Shown piece after piece: positions 44,783-62,078 of a DNA stretch of 64,000 nucleotides; position 1 is the stretch's first letter; the number at the start of each line of letters is the position of its first letter. The notes under the pieces were generated by a model. The model saw only the letters and a list, made by a program, of their open reading frames with translations. It was not told where the DNA came from and did no database searches. Source of the DNA: JACKBC01 sp041391125 (lineage in GTDB: Bacteria > Chloroflexota > Anaerolineae > Caldilineales > Caldilineaceae); the NCBI GenBank assembly GCA_041391125.1, contig JAWKON010000003.1:124001-188000 (forward strand), read 5' to 3'. Made by a program: the position numbers and the translations under genes.

Positions 44783-45324
44783 GCGGCATAATCTAAATAG
44801 ACCGCCACATGTCGAAATTGTCAACAAAATGTCACAATTATGCGGTCGGGTTGGACAGTTTCGTGGTATCATTAACATTTGTGTTGTGGTTGACTGATGA
44901 TAATTTACGATGTCATTTGCTTCAGTATGGCTTTGCCCCAAATGCAAAGCATAGTCTCTCCTCGGAGAAGTAATTGGGCAGGCTGCGGATCGCCATTTTA
45001 ACCGTACGCCCAGAGTATCCCGCCTTTGACAATGCAAATCACATAAATACTTTTCCTCACGCGCTTGAAGACACAGACGCGGTTTTAGTTTTTGCATTTG
45101 AAAATTCTTGTTCGGTTGCAACTACTAACCCCTCCCCTGGCCCTCCCCTCGGGGGGGAGGCCGGGAGGGGGTCTCATGCCTTGGTAGTTACGTTCGGTTT
45201 TGCGCTGGTTTTTGTCACGTTGTACAAATGCTAAGTTTAGTGTGAGAACGGCGTCACATATCTCTATTGCCATTGAGATTACGCAAATGATCTCACGCAT
45301 CATTCATTTAAGGAACATTCAATC
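44783..45324. other. Intergenic, about 540 bp, with remnant coding-like stretch
   Basis: A short open stretch (44974-45115) reads LRIAILTVRPEYPAFDNANH and HALEDTDAVLVFAF. It looks gene-like but has no identifiable family, has only TTG as start and is broken by a repeat. It may be a gene remnant or chance. The rest carries the element at 45115-45196 and the promoter region of the next gene. Confidence 0.3.
45115..45196. repeat. Element with GCAACTACTAA / TTGGTAGTTACG ends, C/G-rich core
   Basis: GCAACTACTAACCCCTCCCCTG (45118-45139) and CCTTGGTAGTTACG (45179-45192) form the ends. The core CCCTCCCCTCGGGGGGGAGG is a hairpin. The ends match 44648-44738 but the core differs. Confidence 0.8.
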
Positions 45325-47371
45325 GTGTTCATCCAATTTACTCGTTTGGGCATCGTCTCGCCTGAGGCGGAGCCTGCTCTGCGCCATACCTTTGTCGCGC
45401 GCGCGTCAGTCTTGATGCTCATCACGTTGAGCGCCCTTATGCTCCCCCTATTCTATCGGAGTCAAAGTGGCGCGCTCTCTGAGGCTATTGACAGCCGCAA
45501 CGCCATGTTGCCGGCCAGCTTTATGCCGCCCCAAGATTACCAAAACAAATCGGCATCTGCCCTGATGCAGGTCAACCAACCGCCGCAAATCTCTTTTTTC
45601 TCCCCGGCCAACAATAGCAGTTTTGTGGAAGGCAATGCCATTGTCCTGCTGGCTGCGGCTTCCGATAGCGACGGGACGGTGATCAAGGTTGAGTTTTTCG
45701 CCGATAGCAATAAAATTGGTGAAGATACCAATGGGGGCAATGGCTGGGGCTTCTCGTGGATTGGGGCCACGGCGGGCCCGCATACGCTCACCATGGCGGC
45801 CGCCGATGATGGCGGTGCGGTGAGCGTTTCCCCGCCCATTCAAATTACGGTGTTGGTCCCCACGCCAACCTTTACGCCCACCAATACCTCTGCACGCCCA
45901 CCAATACGCCCACCCAAACCAATACGCCCACCAATACGGCTACCCCCACGCCTACTTTCACGCCCACTTTGCCGCCCGACGCCCAACAGATTGCCATTCG
46001 CGTCGCCGCCAGTTCCGATGATGCCGAAGAAACCGAATCCAACGGCAGCGTCAATTTGACGAGCAGCGATCTGGATCTGGTTGGGGATCCGGCCGGCGTA
46101 AAATTATCGGTTTGCGCTTTCGCCAGTTGCCCATTCCGCCGCAGGCCACCATTCTGCGGGCGGCCCTTGAATTTTCGTCCAGCGGCGTGGACAGCGGCGC
46201 CACTTCATGGCTCATTCAGGCGCAGGCCATCGGCGACGCGCCCACTTTTACCACGGCTAGCGCCAATGTTTCGAGCCGGGCGCGCACAGCCGCCGCGGTG
46301 ACCTGGGCCGATGTCGAGCCTTGGAACAGCCAGAATCAGCTCTTCGTGTCGCCCGGCCTCACATCTGTGATCCAGGAACTGGTCGACCGCGGCGACTGGG
46401 TCTCCGGCAATGACATTGCCTTAATTATCACCGGCTCCGGCCAGCGCCGCGCCGCCTCGTATGATCGCTCATCGTCCCGAGCGCCGCGGCTGCTGCTCTC
46501 CTTCGTCCTGCCGCCCACCCCGACCAGCACATTTACGCCCACGGCCACCGAGACAATTACGCCGACGCTGGCGCCCACGGAGACGGCCACATTTACACCG
46601 ACATTGACATTTACGCCCACACCACTCGTGACAGAGACCGCCACGCCGCTATTTACAGATACGCCTCAATCGGCCACGCCGCCCGCTACACCGACGCTGA
46701 CCGCGTTGCCGTCCGAAACTGTTGCCACCAATACGCCCACCATCGAAGCCACCTTGTCGCCCACGGCTACTATGCAATCCACGGCCAGCGCTACGCCCAC
46801 GCTCCCGCCGGATGCGACGGCCACGCCAATTCCATCCGAAACTCCCACGGGCGCCATGGGGCCTGTGTTTGACGCCATTCAAACTTATGAATTGGTGGAT
46901 AGTGAAAATGCCCATGAAATCGGTGGCGAGGTTCTGCCGGCGCCGGGTGATTTGCTGCTGGTCCGCACGACGGTTGAAAATATGGGTGGCCAGAGCGCCC
47001 AAAACGCGGCCCTCTACCAAACATTTGGCAATTACCTGGCCTTTGTGGAGGACTCAATTGTCGTCGACAAGGGGGCGGGGTCCGCGGCGCTGGCGGCTGC
47101 GCAAACCAGAACCAGCCAGTTTCCACTTTTATTGGGCGAAATCGCCGCCCACAGCACCGTCACCGTGACGTTCCAGGTGCAGATCGAGCCGGATACGCCC
47201 AGCGATGTGGCGTCGCTCACCCTGCAAGGGCGCGTGGAGGCCGACAATGCGCTGCCCGTATTAACCCGCGGCTCGGACGAGGATGCCGCCAGCCGCCCCA
47301 CCGTGATTCGACTAAAGCCATTGTCCGCTTTTACAGAACGGGTTTATCTGCCACTCCTGCATAAACAGTAA
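45325..47371 (+). CDS. Secreted Ig-like/DNRLRE-like protein with Pro/Thr linker and LPLL C-terminus, frameshifted
   Basis: GTG 45325 after AAGGAAC. The N-terminal hydrophobic segment is ASVLMLITLSALMLPLF. An Ig-like domain follows (PQISFFSPANNSSFVEGNAI, DSDGTVIKVEFFADSNKIG). A Pro/Thr stretch follows, then, across indels near 45890 and 46110, a DNRLRE-like carbohydrate-binding-type domain: QQIAIRVAASSDDAEE, LRFRQLPIPPQATILRAALE and WSSQNQLF-type WADVEPWNSQNQLFVSPG. A second Pro/Thr linker leads to a DUF11-like domain (GDLLLVRTTVENMGGQSAQN). The end is TERVYLPLLHKQ. It is surface-exposed and follows another giant surface protein, so the two may be part of one envelope structure. Confidence 0.78.
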
Positions 47372-47382
47372 AAATTGATCAC

Positions 47383-47416
47383 AAAAAAAGGCGCTGCAAT
47401 TGCAGCGCCTTTTTTG
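47383..47416. terminator. Bidirectional rho-independent terminator
   Basis: AAAAAAAGGCGCTGCA pairs with TGCAGCGCCTTTTTT in perfect symmetry, with A-runs on one side and T-runs on the other. It serves the convergent surface-protein and methyltransferase genes. Confidence 0.9.
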
Positions 47417-47430
47417 TGAGGCTCCTGATG

Positions 47431-48415
47431 TTATGCAAGCTTTCCCACAAAATCGAGCTGGTGCGCAATGTAAACCAGCTCACCGCGTTCAATTTGTTGG
47501 TGACGCTGCTCAATCCATTGGGCAAAACGCGCCGACTCCAGCGCGGCATCGTCCGCCAATGCGCCGCGCATAGTGTCAATAATAAAGTGGAGAAAATAAG
47601 CTTCATCTGCCGGATAGACTGTTTGACCCTGTTCATCCGGCTGACCAAAGACCACCCAATCCGAACTGCCCGCGTTTAAAATCTGAAAACCGGCGTCCCG
47701 CAAATGGCCAAAGAGATGACGCCCCGTTTGGCTATCGCCCGAGGGCTGGCCGTTGATAACGCGCTCATCCATAGTCAGGTGATAGCGAGCTTCGACCAGC
47801 GCGTCAAAAGCGGGGTCGATGGCGGGCTGCAAAATGGTGGCGCCGTCAAAATTAATCGGAAAATAGAAGACCCCCCCCGACTTTAGCAGGCGAGCCAGGC
47901 GCGGCAGCACGCTCTGCGCATCGACCAGATCCAGAAAGGCATGGGCGATCAGCAGATCATATTGGGCCGTTTGGTCGGGCTGATCTAAAAAGGCGAACAG
48001 ATCGACCGCGCTGGCGTCGAGCGTAGTCGTGCAGCCGCTCTGCCCGTTGCGAAAAATCAGGGGGAGATTGGCGCCGGTGCTCGCCTCCACCACGAGCCCT
48101 TGCCGCGCGGCCCAGCCCGGCAATTTTTCGCGCGCGCTGCGCATATTTTCTGCTTCGGCGTCTATAGCCACATATTCATACACCGGGGCGCGCTGGCTGG
48201 CGCACATACGCTCGAACATGGCCCCAGTGCCGGCGCCGATTTCCAGAATGCGCATTGGCTGATTGCCATTGGTCGCCGCAGAATTGCCAATGAGCTGTTG
48301 CAGCGTTTGCCAGACAGCCGCGTTCAGCGTGATCATCCACGCTGCGCTTGGCGGCCAGGTAGCGCTGAAAGTTGTCATAGCGCAGGGGGGACAATGGCTT
48401 ATTCGATGTTGGCAT
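47431..48415 (-). CDS. Class I SAM-dependent methyltransferase, frameshifted
   Basis: A methyltransferase (about 325 residues) with Rossmann motif RILEIGAGTGAMFERMC near residue 67, EYVAIDAEAENMRSAREKLP (motif II, acidic residue binding SAM ribose) and QYDLLIAHAFLDLVD. The first residues MPTSNKPLSP and YDNFQRYLAAKRSVDD are in another frame (indel near 48335-48350). Start 48415 overlaps the end of the glycosyltransferase gene by 17 bases, so translation is coupled. It is the last gene of the minus-strand cluster. The substrate is unknown; a cluster of pterin-type genes suggests methylation of a pterin or pyrimidine product or of its sugar. Confidence 0.82.
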
Positions 48416-49538
48416 GAGGGGGCAGTCCATAGGTGACGGTGTGGCGGGTGTGAAATTCATGCAGCCAGCGGTGGATGGCGGCGCAGCTCTGCGCCCACGT
48501 GGGGTGGGCAGCATAGGTGCGGATGGCCGCCATGCTCATGCGTTCCAGCAAGCCGCGGTCGGCATCAAGCTGTTGAACGTAGTGGGCCAGCGAGGCGTGA
48601 TCATTGGGCGGGATGAGGAAGCCATTTTCTTCGGGAACAATGATTTCGCGCGCCCCGCCCGCCATGAGGCCGATGACCGGCAGGCCAAAGCGCATGGCCT
48701 CCATGTAGACAATGCCAAAGCCTTCGTATGAAGGCACGGCCAGCACGTTGGCTTGCAAGTAGTGATTGCAGAGCGTTTCATCGCTGACCGTGCCGATGAG
48801 GTTCACTTGTTCGTGTAGCCGCTCTTTGTCGATCTGTTGGCGGATGCGCTCCACATATTCTTCATCGACGGTCAGGTTGCCGACCACGTCCAGCTTCCAC
48901 GCGTCTTTGGACAAAGTGGCCAGCGCTTTGAGCAACATATGCAGCCCTTTGCGCGCGATGACGTTGCCCACAAACAGAATACGCAGCGGCCCATTTTTTT
49001 CGCAACGTAGCGGAATATAGTTGGTCAAAACCGCCGGGGTGGGGGCGGGCAAATGGTCAGCCGCGGGATAAGCCACCAGGCTAGGGCGGGCTGCGGCATC
49101 CTCGCCGGCCAGCGCGGCTACCGCCTTTTTGGTGGTTTCGCTGTTAAAAATATAGCCATCCACCGCGTGGAGATAATTTTTTTCCACCCAGCGGTAAAGC
49201 TGCATGGAAGTGGGGGGATGCGACTCGCTGCTGCGCAGGTGATGCACAATGGACACAATGGGATAGCGTCTTTGGCGGGCCAGGCTTTGGTTGAGCCAAA
49301 AGAGCGAGGGGTGATTTAGTTCGTCTTGCAGCAGCAGATCCACGTCGAGCGTGCGCAGGCGATTGGGCAGGGGGGGCAGCCAATTGTCAAACAGGTTGTT
49401 GGCGTATCCGCGCCACGGCATGGGGATGATCTCGACCGTGTCCCCCTGGGCTTGCAGATATTCGACCAGCTTACGGTCATAGAGATAGCCGCCCGAAATG
49501 ATATTCAGGCTGCCATAAATTACAAGGCCAATGCGCAA
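48399..49538 (-). CDS. Glycosyltransferase family 4 in the pterin-like cluster
   Basis: A GT-B enzyme, about 380 residues: LRIGLVIYGSLNIISGGYLY at the N-terminus, LLLQDELNHPSLFWLNQSL, YIFNSETTKKAVAAL, then ILFVGNVIARKGLHMLLKAL, VNLIGTVSDETLCNHYLQA and SYEGFGIVYMEAMRFGLPVI, GGAREIIVPEENGFL (C-terminal GT1 type). The start is most likely TTG 49538, two bases after the PTPS stop; an upstream in-frame ATG at 49589 lies inside that gene. It overlaps the methyltransferase by 17 bases. The tight packing with PTPS, dehydrogenase and RibA-like genes suggests glycosylation of a small heterocyclic product. Confidence 0.85.
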   Translation of the reverse strand: MRIGLVIYGSLNIISGGYLYDRKLVEYLQAQGDTVEIIPMPWRGYANNLFDNWLPPLPNRLRTLDVDLLLQDELNHPSLFWLNQSLARQRRYPIVSIVHHLRSSESHPPTSMQLYRWVEKNYLHAVDGYIFNSETTKKAVAALAGEDAAARPSLVAYPAADHLPAPTPAVLTNYIPLRCEKNGPLRILFVGNVIARKGLHMLLKALATLSKDAWKLDVVGNLTVDEEYVERIRQQIDKERLHEQVNLIGTVSDETLCNHYLQANVLAVPSYEGFGIVYMEAMRFGLPVIGLMAGGAREIIVPEENGFLIPPNDHASLAHYVQQLDADRGLLERMSMAAIRTYAAHPTWAQSCAAIHRWLHEFHTRHTVTYGLPPHANIE

Positions 49539-49540
49539 CT

Positions 49541-49920
49541 TTATTTCAGCTCCATGCGGTACGAGGCCCAGGCAATTTCGTTCTCCCAAATGCGCACGGT
49601 CAGCGCCGTCAAATTGCCGGCTTTGATGCGCTCGGCAAGCTGTTGGCAGATAATGCGCGTAAAGTGTTCAATGCTGGGGTTGAGACCGGCAAACGCGGGC
49701 AGTTCATTGAGCGTCTTGTCCCGATACGCCGCTACAAGCTGCTCCAAATTGTGTTCCACATCCACAATGTCGACCATATAACCGTGTTGATCCAGCGACT
49801 CCCCTGGAGCTGCACTTCCAGTCGATAATGGTGCGAATGCCACTGGTTTTCCGGCCCCCAGTCGCCGCCAATCAAAAAATGCTGGGCCACAAAATCACGT
49901 TGAACCGCCAGGGTGTACAT
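49541..49920 (-). CDS. 6-pyruvoyl-tetrahydropterin synthase/QueD family protein, frameshifted
   Basis: A PTPS-fold protein (about 125 residues) that converts 7,8-dihydroneopterin triphosphate-type substrates or makes 6-carboxy-tetrahydropterin. The N-terminal segment has YTLAVQRDFVAQHFLIGG and WHSHHYRLEVQLQG (zinc His HSHHY), then VDIVDVEHNLEQLVAAYRDK, LNPSIEHFTRIICQQLAERI (catalytic Glu-His) and VRIWENEIAWASYRMELK. An indel near 49803 separates the two parts. ATG 49920 has AAGGAG upstream. It sits between a dehydrogenase and a glycosyltransferase, with the downstream gene starting two bases after its stop. Confidence 0.88.
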
Positions 49921-49969
49921 GGGTGGGTCTCCTTTTCGGTCGTGTCGTTGCTGCGTGGTAATGTTTGAC

Positions 49970-50042
49970 AGGATGACAAGATGCAGGGGTGACAAGGTGA
50001 TACTGTTGCGCTGCCCTGTCACCTTGTCATCCGGTCATGGCG
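49970..50042. repeat. Word-type hairpin GACAGGATGACAAG
   Basis: GACAGGATGACAAGATGCAGG and GGTGACAAGGTGATACTG (49968-50008) face CCTGTCACCTTGTCATCC (50015-50033). The words are the same as 40551-40695. It lies in the gap between the PTPS and dehydrogenase genes of one apparent operon. Confidence 0.78.
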
Positions 50043-50068
50043 ACAAAGGTAAATGGAAAAACCAAATA

Positions 50069-51082
50069 TCACTCGTAGGTCAACAGCACTTGAATCGCCT
50101 GCTGGGGCTGCTGATCGATGAGGGCGTAGGCGGCGGCGGCTTGCTCGACGTGGAAGCGATGGGTGATCAAGCGCTGATAATCGAGCTGGGCCAACATGCG
50201 CCAGGCCACATCCAGGCGCCGCGCTTTGTCCCAGCGGGCGCTCCACTCGGCGCCAATGGTGCTCACCTGGCTGCTGCTGAGCTGAATGCGGCTGCGGTGA
50301 AAGGCGCCGCCCAAGTGCAGGTCCGCCCGTTTTTCGCAATACCAGGAGCCAATGATGACGCGCCCGCCAAAGCCAGCGCAGGCAATGGCCTGATCCAGCG
50401 CGGCCGGGCTGCCCGAGAGTTCGTAGACCAGATCATAATCGCGCAGATGGCGGTCACACAATTGGGCTGTCATGTTCAGAGGATCGAAGGCTTGGGTGGC
50501 GCCGCCCTGCACGGCGCAGGCCCGCCGCAATTCGTAGCGATCCAGCACGGTCAGCGCCGCCAGCGGATATTGGCTCAGCAGGCTGGTGGTCAACAGCCCC
50601 ACAATGCCTTGGCCAAAGATGGCCACGCGTTCCCCAATGCTGGGGCGACCGTCCATGGCAAAGTTGACCGCGGTTTCCATGTTGGGCAGCAGTGCCGCCT
50701 GCTCCGGCGTCAGGTTGGCGGGTACCTTCAGAAGCTGGGGCGGTTCAGTCACAAAGTGGCTTTGATGCGGCTGAAAGGCAAAAACCAGTTGATCCAGCCA
50801 ATCCGTTGCAACATTGGCCCCCACCGCTGCCACGCGCCCTACGCAAGCGTAACCATATTGTAACGGATAACTGACGACCTGGGAAAGTCCCGGCAGCGTG
50901 GAATCGGCATGCATATCGGGGGGGATTTGGCCACGATAAAAGAGCATTTCGGTGCCGGGGCTAATGGCTGAAACCAGCGTTTGCACCAGCACCTGGTTGG
51001 CGGCAGGATGGGGGATGGGCTGCTTGCGAACCTCGATTTGGAAAGGGGCCACAATGAAGACGCTTTTACAGTGGGTGGACAT
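50069..51082 (-). CDS. Zinc-binding/MDR-family alcohol dehydrogenase-like oxidoreductase
   Basis: A medium-chain dehydrogenase of 337 residues. The GroES-like N-terminal domain has QVLVQTLVSAISPGTEMLFY. The Rossmann domain has GERVAIFGQGIVGLLTTSLL and DLVYELSGSPAALDQAIAC. The usual zinc-ligand Cys cluster is not obvious, as in the chlorophyllide/sorbitol-type MDR subfamily with ISPGTE. It starts 51082 and is 149 bases upstream of the PTPS gene with a hairpin between. In context it may reduce or oxidise an intermediate in a pterin or pyrimidine sugar pathway. Confidence 0.85.
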   Translation of the reverse strand: MSTHCKSVFIVAPFQIEVRKQPIPHPAANQVLVQTLVSAISPGTEMLFYRGQIPPDMHADSTLPGLSQVVSYPLQYGYACVGRVAAVGANVATDWLDQLVFAFQPHQSHFVTEPPQLLKVPANLTPEQAALLPNMETAVNFAMDGRPSIGERVAIFGQGIVGLLTTSLLSQYPLAALTVLDRYELRRACAVQGGATQAFDPLNMTAQLCDRHLRDYDLVYELSGSPAALDQAIACAGFGGRVIIGSWYCEKRADLHLGGAFHRSRIQLSSSQVSTIGAEWSARWDKARRLDVAWRMLAQLDYQRLITHRFHVEQAAAAYALIDQQPQQAIQVLLTYE

Positions 51083-51112
51083 GCAAACTCCTTCCCGATC
51101 GTGGTCGAGCCA

Positions 51113-51215
51113 GGGAAAATTGCGAATGGGAAACGGTAAATTGTGAACGGTAAATTTGAACGAAGCCGGCGGCTCGTTCCTCGGTCATTCGCAATTCACC
51201 ATTCACCCTTCACTT
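51113..51215. repeat. Word-type hairpin AATTGCGAATGGGAAACGG
   Basis: GAAAATTGCGAATGGGAAACGG and TAAATTGTGAACGGTAAATT (51115-51158) face ATTCGCAATTCACC, ATTCACCCTTCAC (51187-51214). The middle has GAAGCCGGCGGCTCGTTC. The RibA-like gene stop (51203-51205) is within the right arm. Words are similar to 38583-38700. Confidence 0.8.
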
Positions 51216-52623
51216 CCAACCTTGCCCCATACCACTACATCAGGACCTATGGGCGTATAGGCGGGATTGATTAAGCGCGGCGGATTGGCGAGGAAAAATG
51301 TGGGGCAGAATCGGCGTACTCTGGTTGCGGCTGCACGACGCGATAGCCGCCCACGTACACCGGCGCAATGGTCACCACGGCAAAATCGGCCAAGCCGGCC
51401 GCTAACAGGCTGGTTAAAATATGCGCGCCGCCTTCGATCATCAGGCTGCGAATGTTGTGCTGGCCCAGCATATGCAGCAAACAGGACAGATCCACCTGGT
51501 TTTGGGCGTTTGCGGGGCAGGGCAAAATGGTGGCGCCGCGTTGCACTAGCGCCGCCCCCTTCTCTCCGCATCTTTGGGCCGATGCCGATGTTGTGGCGAT
51601 CCAAACGTGCGCGTGTTCATCAAACAAACGAGCTTGGGCGGGCGTGCGCAGGCAGCTATCCACCACGACGGGCTGCGGATTGGAGCCATCCACCAGCCGC
51701 ACATTCAGCCGCGGATCGTCCGCCAGTAGCGTTTCGACACCTATAAGAATAGCGTCGTGGCTGGCGCGCAGGGCGTGGGTCAACTGCATGGATGCTGGCG
51801 AGCTGAGCGCCATGGCGCGGCCGCGGGCGGCGGCAAGGCTGCCATCCAAACTCTGGGCGTAACTTATGGTGACAAAGGGGCGTCCTGTATTAGCAAAGTG
51901 GGTGTTAGCTTGCTGCTGCAGGGTGTTAAGCTGTTGTATAATCTCGGGGGAAAATTGATTTGAATAGATATGTGTAGCCGGTGTGGCGAATCCATTGACG
52001 CCGTTTTTGTGCAAAAGAGCATCGGCGCCGAGTGAAAGAATATGGCCCATGCGCTTAATTTTGGTCTGCAAATAGCTGCTGTTATCGGCCGTCACCAACG
52101 GCTGCATAGAAATGCGTTTGTCCACTTGAATCCCTAGAGCAGAGAGCTGCTCAATCTTGGTCGGGTTGTTGGTCAGCAGGCGGATGGAGCGCACCTGTAA
52201 GTGGTTCAGAATAGCGGCGGCAGCGTCATAGCGGCGCTCATCGGCTTGGTGTCCCAGGAGCAAATTGGCATCCACCGTGTCGTGCCCCATATCCTGCAAA
52301 TTATAGGCGCGCAGCTTTTGGGCCAGACCAATCCCGCGCCCTTCCTGACGCAAATAGATTACGATGCCGCAGCCTTCAGCCTCAATCATTTCTAACGCGC
52401 TGTGCAATTGACTGCCGCAATCGCAGCGCGTTGAGCCCAGCACATCGCCCGTGAAACATTCAGAATGGACGCGCGTCAATACGCCTTGCTTGCCGCACAG
52501 CTCGCCCATTACAAAGGCCAGATGCTCTTTATGGTCGGCACTATTCTTAAACAGAAGAAGCTGAAATTCGCCCCTCGTTGTCGGAATTCTGGCCTCGGCC
52601 GTATAAGTCAAATCGTTGGGCAT
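51203..52623 (-). CDS. GTP cyclohydrolase II fused to RibD-type reductase, frameshifted near the end
   Basis: A fusion of about 470 residues. GTP cyclohydrolase II (RibA, residues 15-205) has RVHSECFTGDVLGSTRCDCG (zinc cysteines), VIYLRQEGRGIGLAQKLRAY and RLLTNNPTKIEQLSALGI. A RibD C-terminal-type reductase (residues 240-465) has RPFVTISYAQSLDGSLAA, AILIGVETLLADDPRLNVRL and IRSLMIEGGAHILTSLLAAG. No DHBP synthase or deaminase domain is present. An indel near 51285-51300 separates the last 30 residues (FLANPPRLINPAYTPIGP). The fusion makes 2,5-diamino-6-ribosylamino-type pyrimidines from GTP and reduces them. It sits with PTPS, glycosyltransferase and methyltransferase, suggesting a specialised product rather than riboflavin. 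Confidence 0.85.
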
Positions 52624-52795
52624 CTTGGTCTTTCTCAGAGAATAGATAGATTGTAGAGGGGATTTCGTCGCCTGCGCTCAAGAATAAAGTACGTACCGCC
52701 GTTCTGATTAGATTGGTGTATGTGACTGCCAATAAGATGGGTCTCGTGTATACATTCCCCCGAAGCCTGATTTATCAATTTTCAAAATTTGGGGG

Positions 52796-52824
52796 TTGAC
52801 AAACAAAAAACACCGTGCTATAAT
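52796..52824 (+). promoter_or_regulatory. Consensus sigma-70 promoter of rpoB
   Basis: TTGACA at 52796-52801 and TATAAT at 52819-52824, exactly 17 bases apart. Both hexamers match the consensus perfectly. The transcript would start near 52831, giving a leader of about 400 bases. Confidence 0.88.
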
Positions 52825-52878
52825 AGCCAAGTTTCGGGCTGGGCCGCGCTTCAACAAGCTTAATAACTGTTAGGGAGG

Positions 52879-52944
52879 ATCGGGAACTCATCTGGAGGGT
52901 AGATGCAAATATGCAGACAAATTCCAGAACGTCCCGATTTTTTT
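52879..52944 (+). promoter_or_regulatory. Attenuator-like hairpin in the rpoB leader
   Basis: ATCGGGA (52879-52885) pairs with TCCCGAT (52932-52938), which runs into a T-tract (52938-52944). An inner pair TCTGGA (52891-52896) and TCCAGA (52923-52928) strengthens it. The form is terminator-like, so it could stop or tune transcription before rpoB. Confidence 0.5.
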
Positions 52945-53020
52945 ATCTCTGTAAATAATCGGCAGGAAAAGTACATTTTAGCGTATACATGATTTTTACG
53001 AAACCAGACACGCGTTAAAT

Positions 53021-53092
53021 AAGGCACCTCGATTTCGGTGGTATGTAGGTTGGCAAGGTTGCTAACGGATTACTGTCGAGCTGAGGTGTCTT
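53021..53092 (+). promoter_or_regulatory. Second structured element in the rpoB leader
   Basis: AAGGCACCTC (53021-53030) pairs with GAGGTGTCTT (53083-53092, one G-T) around a 52-base insert. It may be a protein- or RNA-binding site controlling rpoB. No known riboswitch class is recognised. Confidence 0.4.
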
Positions 53093-53234
53093 CTTGTATT
53101 TGCTTTTGAATTTGTATTTATCGATTTTGTATTTGTATATCTATTGTATGGGATTCATATGTAAGTCGTGTAATTGAGAACGTTTCTGGTAGATTCATTT
53201 TGGTGTTTCAATACGGTGTAAGGAGCGGAAATAG

Positions 53235-57164
<3,930 letters not shown>

Positions 57165-57169
57165 TGAAA

Positions 57170-57262
57170 CCTCTCCCCCTCCCCCCTCCTATCAGGAGAG
57201 GGGAGTATCTCTCCTCCCCCTTTCAGGGAGAGGGCTGGGGAGGGGGTAGGGGTCCTGACGGT
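57170..57262. repeat. Word-type hairpin CTCTCCCCCTCC between rpoB and rpoC
   Basis: CCTCTCCCCCTCCCCCCTCC and TCAGGAGAGGGGAG (57171-57206) and CTCTCCTCCCCCTTTCAGGG with AGAGGGCTGGGGAGGGGG (57211-57247) form two nearby stems of complementary words. It may modulate transcription between the two polymerase genes. Confidence 0.75.
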
Positions 57263-57286
57263 CCACGATAGGAGACAGAATAGACT

Positions 57287-62022
<4,736 letters not shown>

Positions 62023-62023
<1 letters not shown>

Positions 62024-62078
62024 AAATATGCATAAAAAAAGCGCTGGGCTTGCCCAGCGCTTTTTTTATGCATATTTT
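62023..62078. terminator. Bidirectional terminator after rpoC
   Basis: AAAATATGCATAAAAAAAGC and GCTGGGC, loop TT, GCCCAGC and GCTTTTTTTATGCATATTTT form a 27-bp perfect stem with A- and T-runs on both sides. It overlaps the serine hydrolase stop codon (62077-62079). Confidence 0.93.

Larger units (their letters stand above)
52624..53234. other. Intergenic, 611 bp, promoter and structured leader of rpoB
   Basis: It separates the divergent RibA-like gene and rpoB. It holds the consensus promoter at 52796-52824 and a leader of about 400 bases with two structures (52879-52944 and 53021-53092). A 29-codon reading frame (52903-52992, starting MQICRQIPERPDFF) is possible but unproven. No rplJ/rplL gene is present. 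Confidence 0.6.

Noticed and set aside
44974..45115. Possible start of a gene (LRIAILTVRPEYPA...)
   Set aside because: Only a TTG start, no family, interrupted by a repeat; noted only as remnant-like.
52903..52992. 29-residue leader peptide before rpoB
   Set aside because: Spacing from the GGAGGG site is too short and the frame crosses the hairpin; kept only as a possibility in the leader entry.
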